Positions 6,590 through 14,370 of a stretch of DNA of 64,000 nucleotides are shown piece by piece (the first letter of the stretch is position 1; each line of letters starts with the position of its first letter). The DNA is from VXYK01 sp965214565 (GTDB taxonomy: Bacteria > Actinomycetota > Acidimicrobiia > Acidimicrobiales > Aldehydirespiratoraceae). The notes beneath the pieces are model-generated. The model did no database searches. It was not told the DNA's origin and was given only the letters and a program-made list of their open reading frames with translations. A program made the translations under genes and the position numbers. The stretch spans positions 3,100,001 to 3,164,000 of the forward strand of contig OZ243951.1 in assembly GCA_965214565.1 (NCBI GenBank), written 5' to 3'.

Positions 6590-7509
6590 TGGCGGTTCGA
6601 ATCGCCGGGATAGGAACGGCACTGCCCTCCAAGGTCCTCACCAACGACGACCTCGCGCAAATAATGGACACCAACGATGAATGGATCCGCGAGCGTGCCG
6701 GGATCGCCTCCCGTCATGTCGGCGGACTCACCTCCGAGATGGGAGTCGAAGCGGGCAACAATGCTCTCAAGGCCGCTGACCTCACGCCCGATGCCATCGA
6801 TCTGCTGGTCCTGTCCACAAGCAGCCCCGATCAACGGTTTCCCGGTACCTCGGCGCAGATACATGCAGGTGTCGGCTTGGACTGCGGTGCTTTCGATGTA
6901 AACGCCGCATGCGCCGGTTTTGCGTACGGCTACGTGGCCGCATACGGCATGATGATGCTTCCCGGCGGACCGGACCGTGTGCTGAACATCGGCAGCGACG
7001 CACTGTCGAGTCTGGTCGACTGGGAGGATCGGGGAACTGCCATCCTGTTCGGCGACGGTGCTGGAGCATGCGTCATGGAACGTCATGACCAGGGTGAGTT
7101 GTTGGCGTTCGACCTCGGAGCCGACGGCAACCTGGCTTCGATCCTTTACTGCGAGCACGGCGACACGATCCACATGGCAGGACGAGAAGTCTTCAAGCGG
7201 GCCGTTCGAGCAGTGACCGCCTCGATCAAGACGGCCCTGAAGCAGGCCAGCCTGACCCCCGACGATGTCGATGTGGTCCTGTTGCACCAGGCCAACATCA
7301 GGATCATCGAAGCCGTCTGTGCCCGCACATCGCTGCCGATGTCGAAGACCCACAACGTGATCGAGACGACAGGCAACACCTCCACGGCCACCATCCCGCT
7401 GGCCATGGAACGGGCCGAATCCGCAGGCGTTCTCGAACCTGGCAAGATCGTGCTGATGTCTGGGTTCGGAGCTGGGATGACCTGGGCGACCCTGGTGGTG
7501 CGCTGGTGA
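6589..7509 (+). CDS. fabH: 3-oxoacyl-ACP synthase III
   Basis: FabH starts fatty acid chains by condensing an acyl-CoA primer with malonyl-ACP. The 306-residue protein has the Cys-His-Asn triad: Cys108 in VNAACAGFAYG, His233 in LLHQANIRII and Asn263 in TTGNTSTATIP. The C-terminal MSGFGAGMTWA is also standard. The start is ATG 6589, overlapping the fabD stop; an upstream in-frame start near 6430 would lie inside fabD and is rejected. The stop overlaps the fabG GTG start. Primer preference (straight or branched chain) cannot be read from the sequence by eye. Confidence 0.95.
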   Translation: MAVRIAGIGTALPSKVLTNDDLAQIMDTNDEWIRERAGIASRHVGGLTSEMGVEAGNNALKAADLTPDAIDLLVLSTSSPDQRFPGTSAQIHAGVGLDCGAFDVNAACAGFAYGYVAAYGMMMLPGGPDRVLNIGSDALSSLVDWEDRGTAILFGDGAGACVMERHDQGELLAFDLGADGNLASILYCEHGDTIHMAGREVFKRAVRAVTASIKTALKQASLTPDDVDVVLLHQANIRIIEAVCARTSLPMSKTHNVIETTGNTSTATIPLAMERAESAGVLEPGKIVLMSGFGAGMTWATLVVRW

Positions 7510-8213
7510 GTAGAGTCGTCCTCGTAACGGGAGGCAACCGAGGGATCGGACTGGCAACCGCTAAACGCTTCCTGGCCTCCGGGCATCGAGTCGCGGTAAC
7601 GGCCCGGTCCGGTTCCGGCGATGACCTTGAAGGACTCTTCGTCGTCAGATGCGATGTGACCGACAGCGAATCTGTCGATACCGCGGTCAGCGAGATCGAG
7701 GAATCGCTGGGTCCCGTTGAAGTTCTGGTGAGCAACGCAGGCATCACCCGCGACGGCCTAGTGCTGCGCATGGCCGACGACGACTTCACCGAGGTGCTAG
7801 ACGCCAACCTCACCGGCGGTTTCCGCATCGCCCGCCGAGTAGTCAAACAGATGATGCGGGCGCGTTGGGGGCGGATCGTCTTCGTCTCTTCCGTCGTCGG
7901 CCTCGGGGGGCAGTCCGGCCAGGCCAACTACGCCGCCTCGAAAGCCGGGATCACGGGCTTGGCCCGTTCACTCGCCAAGGAGTTCGCCGGTCGCAACATC
8001 ACCGTGAACGTCGTCGCACCCGGCCCGATCGACACCGACATGCTGGCAGCGCTGAGCGACGCCCAACGGACCGCGATGCTCGACATGGTGCCGATCGGGC
8101 GCCTCGGAGAGCCTGCTGAGATCGCCGCTGCGATCGAGTACCTCGCCTCGGAGGACGCCGGGTTCGTGACCGGTACGGTGCTTCCGATAGATGGCGGCCT
8201 TTCCATGGGTTGA
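7506..8213 (+). CDS. fabG: 3-oxoacyl-ACP reductase
   Basis: A 235-residue short-chain dehydrogenase performing NADPH-dependent reduction of 3-oxoacyl-ACP. It has the nucleotide loop VTGGNRGIG (7-15), the NAG motif (SNAGITRDGL), catalytic Ser129 in FVSSVVG, and Tyr142/Lys146 in YAASK. The C-terminal IPIDGGLSMG-like end (VLPIDGGLSMG) is characteristic of FabG. It starts at GTG 7506, four bases inside fabH. The operon context (fabD, fabH before; acpP, fabF after) makes FabG more likely than another SDR. Confidence 0.93.
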   Translation: MSRVVLVTGGNRGIGLATAKRFLASGHRVAVTARSGSGDDLEGLFVVRCDVTDSESVDTAVSEIEESLGPVEVLVSNAGITRDGLVLRMADDDFTEVLDANLTGGFRIARRVVKQMMRARWGRIVFVSSVVGLGGQSGQANYAASKAGITGLARSLAKEFAGRNITVNVVAPGPIDTDMLAALSDAQRTAMLDMVPIGRLGEPAEIAAAIEYLASEDAGFVTGTVLPIDGGLSMG

Positions 8214-8295
8214 CCGTCCACGGATCGATCGTCCATGGGCTAATCGCTTCAGGCTGGATAGCCTCCTAGTACCCACATAGCAATGGAGAAAGCAA

Positions 8296-8526
8296 GTGAG
8301 TGACAACTTCGAACGATTCACGAATTGTGCAGTAGACGTCCTGTCGGTCGACGCCGACCAAGTCGTCTTGGACGCAACTTTCGAGTCTCTCGACGCCGAC
8401 AGTCTCGACCTCGTCGAACTGGTCATGGCTCTCGAGGAGGAATTCGACGTCAACGTCGAAGAAGAGGAGCTTGACGGCGTCTTGACGATTCAGGCTGCCT
8501 ACGACTTGATCCTCTCCAAGCTCTGA
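8296..8526 (+). CDS. acpP: Acyl carrier protein
   Basis: A 76-residue acidic carrier protein; Ser36 in the DSLDLVE motif receives 4'-phosphopantetheine. The following helix EEEFDVNVEEEELDGV and the whole length match type II ACP. The start is GTG 8296 with GGAGAAAG five bases upstream. An 82-base gap separates it from fabG, giving room for an internal promoter, and its stop overlaps the fabF ATG. The motif is DADSLDLVE rather than the usual GADSLD, a mild variation. Confidence 0.95.
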   Translation: MSDNFERFTNCAVDVLSVDADQVVLDATFESLDADSLDLVELVMALEEEFDVNVEEEELDGVLTIQAAYDLILSKL

Positions 8527-9698
8527 TGCCGACCCGCCGGGTAGCAGTCACAGGCATTGGTGTCGTCGCCCCGTGCGGAATCGGAGCAGACGCCTTCTGG
8601 GACGGTCTTTGCTCCGCCGCACCAGTCGGGCCACGTGTTCTTGAAGGCTGGGACGCGTCCCCATACTTCGAAAATCCCAAAGAGGTCAGGCGCAGCGACC
8701 GCTTCACCCAGTTCGCGGTCGCGGCCGCCTCCGAGGCTCTGGCCCAGGCCGGCGAACTGACTGTCGACCCGGCTCGCCGCGGCACCTTCATCGGGACCGG
8801 AGTGGGCGGAATCGAGACTCTCGAGACCCAGATTGAGACTCGCCTCAACAAGGGCGAACGTCGCGTCTCGCCCTTCCTGGTACCGATGATGATGACCAAC
8901 GCAGCCGCGGCCACCCTGTCGATGCGACACGGCTGGCAGGGTCCGTGCGAGAACACCGTCACCGCCTGCGCCGCGGGAACCCACGCCATAGGCAACGCGG
9001 CACGCCTCATCAGCAACGGTATCTGCGACGCGGTGCTCGCCGGAGGCAGCGAGGCACCCTTCACGCCGACCGCTGTCGCAGGTTTCACCAACATGACCGC
9101 ACTCTCGGGCAGTGGGGTGAGTCGCCCATTCGACCCGCGCCGAGACGGATTCGTCATGGCGGAGGGCGCAGGTGTCCTGGTGCTCGAGGAATGGTCTTTC
9201 GCAGAGGCACGGGGCGCCACGATCCTCGGAGAGATCCTGGGTTCGGCCTCCACTGCCGATGCCCACCACATCACCGCGCCCGCCCCCGGAGGGACAGGCG
9301 CCATCACCTGCATGCGCCTCGCTATCGAGGACGCCGGTCTCTCAGCCGACGATGTCGTTCACATCAACGCACACGGCACCTCAACGGACAAGAACGATGC
9401 CGCCGAGGCGGCAGCCATCGCTAAGATCTTCGGTACCCCCGGGCCGGTCATCACCTCTACCAAGGGTGTCACAGGCCACGCACTGGGCGGTGCCGGAGCT
9501 CTCGAAGCAGTCGCGGTCCTGCTCTCAATGGACCGTCGACTCATTCCGCCGACTGCGGGCCACGAGTCCCTCGATCCGGAGATGCCCGATATCGACGTTG
9601 TGGTCAATGGACCCAGGTCGTGGGTTCCGGGACCATCGCTGTCGAACAGTTTCGGTTTCGGCGGGCACAACGGAACCCTGGTTATCGGTCCCGGCTGA
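8526..9698 (+). CDS. fabF: 3-oxoacyl-ACP synthase II
   Basis: FabF elongates acyl-ACP with malonyl-ACP. The 390-residue enzyme has the Cys-His-His set: Cys148 in TVTACAAGTHAIG, His283 in INAHGTSTDKND and His318 in KGVTGHALGGAGA with Lys313. It ends with SFGFGGHNGTLV. The ATG at 8526 overlaps the acpP stop. This is the last gene of the fab operon; fabZ faces it 19 bases away on the other strand, so the two transcripts converge. Confidence 0.95.
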   Translation: MPTRRVAVTGIGVVAPCGIGADAFWDGLCSAAPVGPRVLEGWDASPYFENPKEVRRSDRFTQFAVAAASEALAQAGELTVDPARRGTFIGTGVGGIETLETQIETRLNKGERRVSPFLVPMMMTNAAAATLSMRHGWQGPCENTVTACAAGTHAIGNAARLISNGICDAVLAGGSEAPFTPTAVAGFTNMTALSGSGVSRPFDPRRDGFVMAEGAGVLVLEEWSFAEARGATILGEILGSASTADAHHITAPAPGGTGAITCMRLAIEDAGLSADDVVHINAHGTSTDKNDAAEAAAIAKIFGTPGPVITSTKGVTGHALGGAGALEAVAVLLSMDRRLIPPTAGHESLDPEMPDIDVVVNGPRSWVPGPSLSNSFGFGGHNGTLVIGPG

Positions 9699-9717
9699 AT
9701 TTCAGGGCTCCACGCTT

Positions 9718-10152
9718 CTAACCGCTGCCAGCGTCGACAATCACGAACATCAACTCGCAGCTCGCGGCGAGTTCCCCATCAACGGTGGCGCGTCCCTCCC
9801 CTTTGCCGGCGCGCGCCGACAGTCGGGTCATCTGCACCTCGATCGTGAGCGTGTCGCCCGGCACCACTTGCCGCCTGAAGCGTGCGCTGTCCAGCCCTCC
9901 GAATAGGGGGAGCTTGCCTTCGTATCGTCGATCGGTCAGTACCGCCAACGCTCCCACCTGTGCAATCGCCTCACAGATGAGCACTCCGGGGAGCGTTGGG
10001 CGGCCTGGGAAATGACCTGCAAAGAAAGCTTCGTCGCCAGTGAGCCGCCATGTCCCGACGGCAGATTCGCCTGGGACGATGGTATTGATCTCGTCTACGA
10101 ACAGAAACGGAGAGCGGTGAGGCAGTACCTCAGCTGGTTTCGGCAAGCTCAC
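9718..10152 (-). CDS. fabZ: 3-hydroxyacyl-ACP dehydratase, FabZ-like
   Basis: A 144-residue hotdog-fold dehydratase that removes water from 3-hydroxyacyl-ACP. The active site is His47 in FFAGHFPGRPTLPGV and Glu61 in LICEAIAQ. The N-terminus LPHRSPFLFVDEI is the usual FabZ start. The start is GTG 10152. It is probably co-transcribed from the HU gene 30 bases upstream and converges on the fab operon, supplying the dehydration step missing from that operon. An enoyl-ACP reductase gene is not visible in the window. Confidence 0.93.
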   Translation of the reverse strand: MSLPKPAEVLPHRSPFLFVDEINTIVPGESAVGTWRLTGDEAFFAGHFPGRPTLPGVLICEAIAQVGALAVLTDRRYEGKLPLFGGLDSARFRRQVVPGDTLTIEVQMTRLSARAGKGEGRATVDGELAASCELMFVIVDAGSG

Positions 10153-10182
10153 TGCGGTTCATCAAATCGCGAGATCGCGGGT

Positions 10183-10458
10183 TCAGCTCTTGCCCGCGGC
10201 CTTGAGCTTCGCCCCGACGGACACCTTGCAGCGAGTACCGGCGGGCACATTGATCGTTTCGCCGGTCTGGGGATTGCGTGCGACGCGGGCACTGGTAGCA
10301 GCACGCTCGAACTTGAGGTAACCCGTGACGGAAACTTCCCCGCCGTTGCCTATCTCCGACTCGATCGTGCTCATCATGGCGTCGAGACACGCCCCAGCGT
10401 CTTTTTGGCTTACGCCGGCCTTGTCGGCCATTGCTGCAACGAGTTCGCCCTTGTTCAT
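10183..10458 (-). CDS. HU-family DNA-binding protein
   Basis: A 91-residue histone-like protein that bends and compacts DNA. It opens MNKGELVAAMADKAGVSQKD and carries the beta-arm segment ARVARNPQTGETINVPAGTR, whose Pro intercalates DNA. It ends at the standard HU length, without the long Lys/Ala tail of mycobacterial HupB. The start is ATG 10458 with CGGAGC upstream. It is followed by fabZ at 30 bases, an arrangement I infer to be an operon. Confidence 0.93.
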   Translation of the reverse strand: MNKGELVAAMADKAGVSQKDAGACLDAMMSTIESEIGNGGEVSVTGYLKFERAATSARVARNPQTGETINVPAGTRCKVSVGAKLKAAGKS

Positions 10459-10670
10459 GATTGCTCCGTTTTGTTGTTGTTGGGTTGCCCGCGACTATCG
10501 CGGCCAAACGAAATAACACGCGAGCCGAAATTCTCAACAATGTCAAGCATTTTCCGGTTCGCGCAGCTTCGCAGCCCTTGAAACTACAGGGACCTGTGTT
10601 CACTGCCCACCTCTGGGCCAAATTACACTACCTCAGAAAATGGGCCGCCAGAGGTGCCCGAGAGCTCAGC

Positions 10671-11441
10671 TCAGACCGATTCGCCGGGGGGCCGCCTACG
10701 TCGCTCACCCCGCAGGAAAGCGTCGCGGGCCTCGTCGCCCAAACCGTGCAGATTGAGTTCAAACGTGAACCCCTGCTCCAAGCGGTAGCCGCGGCTGGGA
10801 TCATCGTCGATGCCAATCAGCGACGCCTTGGCCGCTCGCATCACGGTCGGATCCTTCGATGCGATGACCGAGGCGATCTCCCGCGCAGAGTCCAACAGGT
10901 CGGCCGCATCGACGACACGCAGCACAGTCCCCCAGCGCTCAAGCTGTTCCGCCGCCACCGGCTCGCAACTGTAGAGCATCCAGCGAAGGTGCTTCTCGGG
11001 TACAAGCCGTGCCAGATAGCTCGCTGCCCCGAGCGCTCCGTTGTCGATCTCGGGGAGCCCGAAACGCGCACCCCTTGCCGCCACCACGATGTCGGCGCTT
11101 CCGGCGAGTCCGATGCCGGTGCCGAAGCAGAAGTCGTTCACCGCGCAGACAACCGGCACCGTGCACCCGTAGACGGCTCGAAACGCACCGAGGCAGGCCC
11201 GGTTGACCTCGATGATGCCCGAGTTGCCGGGCATCTGTTGCATCTCCTTGATGTCGACCCCGGCGCAGAATCCCCGTCCGGTTGCTGTCAGGATGACAGC
11301 CGACACTTCGCTGCGGTGCTCGATACCGTTCAGGATCTCCGCGAGTCGGTCCGTGTCGGCGATCGGCAGGGCGTTGACCTTCGGGTTGTCCATCACCAAC
11401 TCGAGGAGACCGTCCTCGCTCAGAGACTCGTGAATGGTCAT
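10671..11441 (-). CDS. Enoyl-CoA hydratase/isomerase family protein
   Basis: A 256-residue crotonase-fold enzyme. The oxyanion-hole segments are VILTATGRGFCAGVDIKEM (about 46-64) and VVCAVNDFCFGTGIGLAGSADIVVA. The position of the second catalytic Glu is ambiguous (GLPEIDNGALGAASYLARLV), so it may hydrate, isomerise or cleave. It overlaps the thiolase-like gene by four bases (ATGA) and ends the DUF35-thiolase-hydratase operon. The trio suggests chain shortening of a CoA-activated substrate, possibly a sterol- or ring-type side chain, which is inference. Confidence 0.85.
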   Translation of the reverse strand: MTIHESLSEDGLLELVMDNPKVNALPIADTDRLAEILNGIEHRSEVSAVILTATGRGFCAGVDIKEMQQMPGNSGIIEVNRACLGAFRAVYGCTVPVVCAVNDFCFGTGIGLAGSADIVVAARGARFGLPEIDNGALGAASYLARLVPEKHLRWMLYSCEPVAAEQLERWGTVLRVVDAADLLDSAREIASVIASKDPTVMRAAKASLIGIDDDPSRGYRLEQGFTFELNLHGLGDEARDAFLRGERRRRPPGESV

Positions 11442-12625
11442 CGGCGCACCAACACAGACGAACCATGGCCGAACAGACCCTGGTTGGCGGTTATTCCGAC
11501 CCTGGCTCCCTCGACCTGACGGGCCTGCGCCTGACCTCGCAGCTGCCAGGTCAGCTCACATACTTGGGCGATCGCCTGGGCGGGGACGGCCTCCCCGAAA
11601 GCACCGAGACCGCCGCTGGGATTCACCGGCAGGCGGCCCCCGATCGTGGTGACGTCGTCGCGTAGAAGTTTCTCTGCCTCGCCCACCTCGCAGAACCCGA
11701 GCTGCTCATACCAGTCGAGTTCCAACGCAGAAGAAAGGTCGTAGACCTCGGCCACATCGACGTCGGATGGACCTAGGCCGGCCTCGGCATAGACACGGTC
11801 TCCGATCGAGGCCTTGAAGCCCCGGTCAGGAGGCGCAGTCTCCCCCGCAGAGTCCGTGGCCAGATAGGGCAGGTCGATGACGGTGTCCGGAAAGGTCGGC
11901 GTGACAGTCGAGATGCCCGCGACTCGCACCGGGTCGCTCACTCCGTGAGCCCGTGCGTAGTCCATCGACGACACCACCATCGCTGCTCCGCCATCGGAGG
12001 TCGCACAGATGTCGAGCAGGCGCAGAGGATCGGACACGACCGGAGAGCTCGCCACATCGTCGATGTCGTACTCCTTGGTGAACCGAGCCCTGGGGTTGTG
12101 AACCGAGTGGCGGGAGTTCTTGACTTTCACCCTTGCGAAGTCCTCGGAAGTGGCGCCGTAGAGGTCCATTCGGCGTCGGGCTTGAAGACCGAAATACACC
12201 GGGTTGGTCGCGCCGACGAGCTTGAAGCGCAGCCAGTCCATGTCGTCGGGACGGTCACCTTCATTCGGCGCCAGAAAGCCCTTGGGAGTGGTGTCGGCGC
12301 CCACGACGAGCGCCACGCCGGTCGCCCCCGAGAGAATCTGCCCCCGCGCAACCGACAGAGCGGTGGCTCCCGAGGCGCAGGCGGCATAGGACGACGCGAC
12401 CTGCGCGCCGTTGAAGCCCAGAGCCCGGGCGAATGTCGACCCTGCAACGTAACCGGGGTATCCGCAGCGCACAGTGATCGCCCCTGAGACGAATCCGACG
12501 TCGTTCCAGTCGACGCCGGCGTCGCGGAGCGCCTCGTTGGCCGCGGCCGTGCCGTACTCGACGAAGTTGCGTCCCCACTTTCCCCACGGGTGCATGCCGA
12601 CACCGAGGATGGCGATCTCTTCCAT
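11438..12625 (-). CDS. Thiolase-like lipid-transfer protein (probable retro-aldolase type)
   Basis: A 395-residue SCP2/Ltp-type thiolase-fold protein. Cys83 in SYAACASGATALS corresponds to the nucleophile position. Near the C-terminus, however, true thiolases of this group have GGLxxxGHPxGATG, while this one reads NPSGGLGAFGEAVPAQAI, replacing the catalytic His with Glu. Paired with a DUF35 gene 16 bases upstream, it resembles the Ltp2-DUF35 steroid side-chain aldolases more than a classical thiolase. The reaction is therefore probably a retro-aldol or other C-C cleavage of a CoA thioester; this is inferred from the lost His and the partner gene. Confidence 0.8.
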   Translation of the reverse strand: MEEIAILGVGMHPWGKWGRNFVEYGTAAANEALRDAGVDWNDVGFVSGAITVRCGYPGYVAGSTFARALGFNGAQVASSYAACASGATALSVARGQILSGATGVALVVGADTTPKGFLAPNEGDRPDDMDWLRFKLVGATNPVYFGLQARRRMDLYGATSEDFARVKVKNSRHSVHNPRARFTKEYDIDDVASSPVVSDPLRLLDICATSDGGAAMVVSSMDYARAHGVSDPVRVAGISTVTPTFPDTVIDLPYLATDSAGETAPPDRGFKASIGDRVYAEAGLGPSDVDVAEVYDLSSALELDWYEQLGFCEVGEAEKLLRDDVTTIGGRLPVNPSGGLGAFGEAVPAQAIAQVCELTWQLRGQAQARQVEGARVGITANQGLFGHGSSVLVRR

Positions 12626-12641
12626 CAGCTCAACCCTTCCA

Positions 12642-13127
12642 TCACGCTTGCACCTTCAGCGGTCTCCACTTCCACACCATGTATTCGTGCTCATCATCCT
12701 CGTAGAGGGTGTCGATGACCAACTCGACTTCCGTGCCGACACTGAGATCATCGGGAGTGACACCCGCCACGCACTGCCCCAGGATCACCATCCGCTCCTT
12801 CTCGAGTTCGACTGCGGCGATGGTGATCGGTTCGTACGGATCGGTAGCAGCCACGAACGGCGGAGGCGGCTGGTAGTTGCTCGTCGTGTAGGACCAGACC
12901 TTGCCGCGCCGCGACAACAGCACCTCCTCGAGGTCCTGTGGACCGTTGACGGCCGGATCGCCCCCGGCAAGGTGTTTAGGGAAGAAGTAGGTTTCCCGAC
13001 CGGCGAGCTTGGCCCCAATCAGGTGCGGCTCGCCCTCGGTGGTGTGCATCCCCTCCACAACAGGCACCCGGGTCTTCCCCGGTGAGCCTTCGGATGCGGA
13101 TACGGATGCGGAACTGTCCGGGGCCAT
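12642..13127 (-). CDS. DUF35-type OB-fold protein, partner of the thiolase-like gene
   Basis: A 161-residue protein with the OB-fold half of DUF35/Zn-ribbon acyl-CoA-associated proteins (ILGQCVAGVTPDDLSVGTEV, then YMVWKWRPL at the end). The N-terminal half, where such proteins carry a four-cysteine zinc ribbon, has no cysteine pairs at all; only one Cys is present in the protein. The start ATG 13127 has AGGAG upstream; an earlier in-frame start at 13259 would extend over the divergent neighbour's 5' end and is rejected. First gene of the operon with the thiolase-like and hydratase genes. Confidence 0.78.
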   Translation of the reverse strand: MAPDSSASVSASEGSPGKTRVPVVEGMHTTEGEPHLIGAKLAGRETYFFPKHLAGGDPAVNGPQDLEEVLLSRRGKVWSYTTSNYQPPPPFVAATDPYEPITIAAVELEKERMVILGQCVAGVTPDDLSVGTEVELVIDTLYEDDEHEYMVWKWRPLKVQA

Positions 13128-13179
13128 TGTGATCTCCTGATCTGACGCACAGCCAGAGTACCGGTTACCTTGCCAGAGT

Positions 13180-14313
13180 ATGAACGCAGACAACCCCAAC
13201 CCCCAACGGTCAATCTCGAGTGCTGATGACTTTCCATTGCACCAGACGTCGGAGTACATCCGCCACGCTGCAACTTCAGACCGGAACTTCTATGACCGCT
13301 ACTACTTCAACCTGCATCCCTCGAGCGACGAATACTTCGCCATCTTCGGGCTGGGCCAATACCCCAATCTCGGCACCACCGACACCTTCTTGGCGGTGAC
13401 GCACGGCGGGGTCCAGCGGGTCATGCGAGCGTCGAAACCGTTGAGTGACCGCTTCGACATCTCTGTCGGTCCTCTGCGGATCGAGATCATCGAGCCCCTC
13501 GAGAAGCTCAGGGTCGTGGTCGAGCCCAACGACGCGGACATCGCCATGGACATCACCTGGACCGCTTCACATCGAGCGTTCGAAGAACCTCGGCAGTATC
13601 TGCGTGCAAGAGGGACGGTGGTATTCGACACCCAGCGTTTCGCCCAACTCGGCCGCTGGGAGGGCACGCTCAACGTCGCCGGCGAAGACATCGCAGTCAC
13701 GCCTGAGAACTGTGGAGGCTCACGGGACCGTTCATGGGGCGTGCGCCCCGTGGGCGAACCGCAACCCGACGGCATCCGCCAGAACATCTCGGTGATGGCC
13801 GGAATGTGGAACTACATGCCGATGGACTTCGAGGACCACTCGATCATCTACATGTGCCACGAGGAACCCTCCGGGAACCGCCCGCTCGAGGAGGGGGTCC
13901 GAGTGTGGCACGACGAGGCGCGCGGCCACGACTGGCTCGGTCGCCCGGAGTGGTCCCACGACCTGATCAGCGGGACTCGCCTGCTGTCGGGGAGCCGCAT
14001 CAGCTTCCCCGAAGCGCCGGAGGGCCCGATCACCGTCGAAGCGAAACCGCTGCTAACGAACTTCATCTCCTTGGGAACCGGCTACGGGATGGACCAGGAC
14101 TGGCGCCACGGCATGTGGCAGGGCGAGAGCGAAGTCGTCCAGGCACTGGAATACAAGGTTGATGAGATAGCTGCGCTGGCCCAGTACGGAGTCGTCGATT
14201 CGGTAGGACAGTTCAACTACAACGGCATCACCGGATACGGCCTCTATGAGCACGGTTTCTTCGGCCACTTCGAGAAGCTGAACCTGCAAGAGGTCGGCGA
14301 CCTGTTCCCATAG
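13180..14313 (+). CDS. Lipocalin/AttH-like beta-rich protein, function unknown
   Basis: A 377-residue soluble protein, beta-rich, opening with SADDFPLHQTSEYIRHAATS and carrying the GSRDRSWGVRPVG segment and repeated Trp/Tyr-rich strands (MWNYMPMDFEDHSIIYMC). This pattern fits the carotenoid-hydratase/AttH lipocalin-like group (DUF7064/7065 in actinobacteria), proteins that tend to sit among lipid or steroid catabolism genes. No signal peptide is seen. It is transcribed divergently from the DUF35 operon across 52 bases. No specific reaction can be assigned. Confidence 0.7.
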   Translation: MNADNPNPQRSISSADDFPLHQTSEYIRHAATSDRNFYDRYYFNLHPSSDEYFAIFGLGQYPNLGTTDTFLAVTHGGVQRVMRASKPLSDRFDISVGPLRIEIIEPLEKLRVVVEPNDADIAMDITWTASHRAFEEPRQYLRARGTVVFDTQRFAQLGRWEGTLNVAGEDIAVTPENCGGSRDRSWGVRPVGEPQPDGIRQNISVMAGMWNYMPMDFEDHSIIYMCHEEPSGNRPLEEGVRVWHDEARGHDWLGRPEWSHDLISGTRLLSGSRISFPEAPEGPITVEAKPLLTNFISLGTGYGMDQDWRHGMWQGESEVVQALEYKVDEIAALAQYGVVDSVGQFNYNGITGYGLYEHGFFGHFEKLNLQEVGDLFP

Positions 14314-14370
14314 CCGCTCTGGTAGCGTGAACGTTCGTTTCCCCCACAATCCCCTCGCGGAGGTGTCGCC

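Noticed and set aside
14314..14370. Glycine riboswitch before gcvP
   Set aside because: The spacer is 57 bases, too short for a glycine aptamer, and no aptamer motif is visible. The gcvT spacer is also too short.
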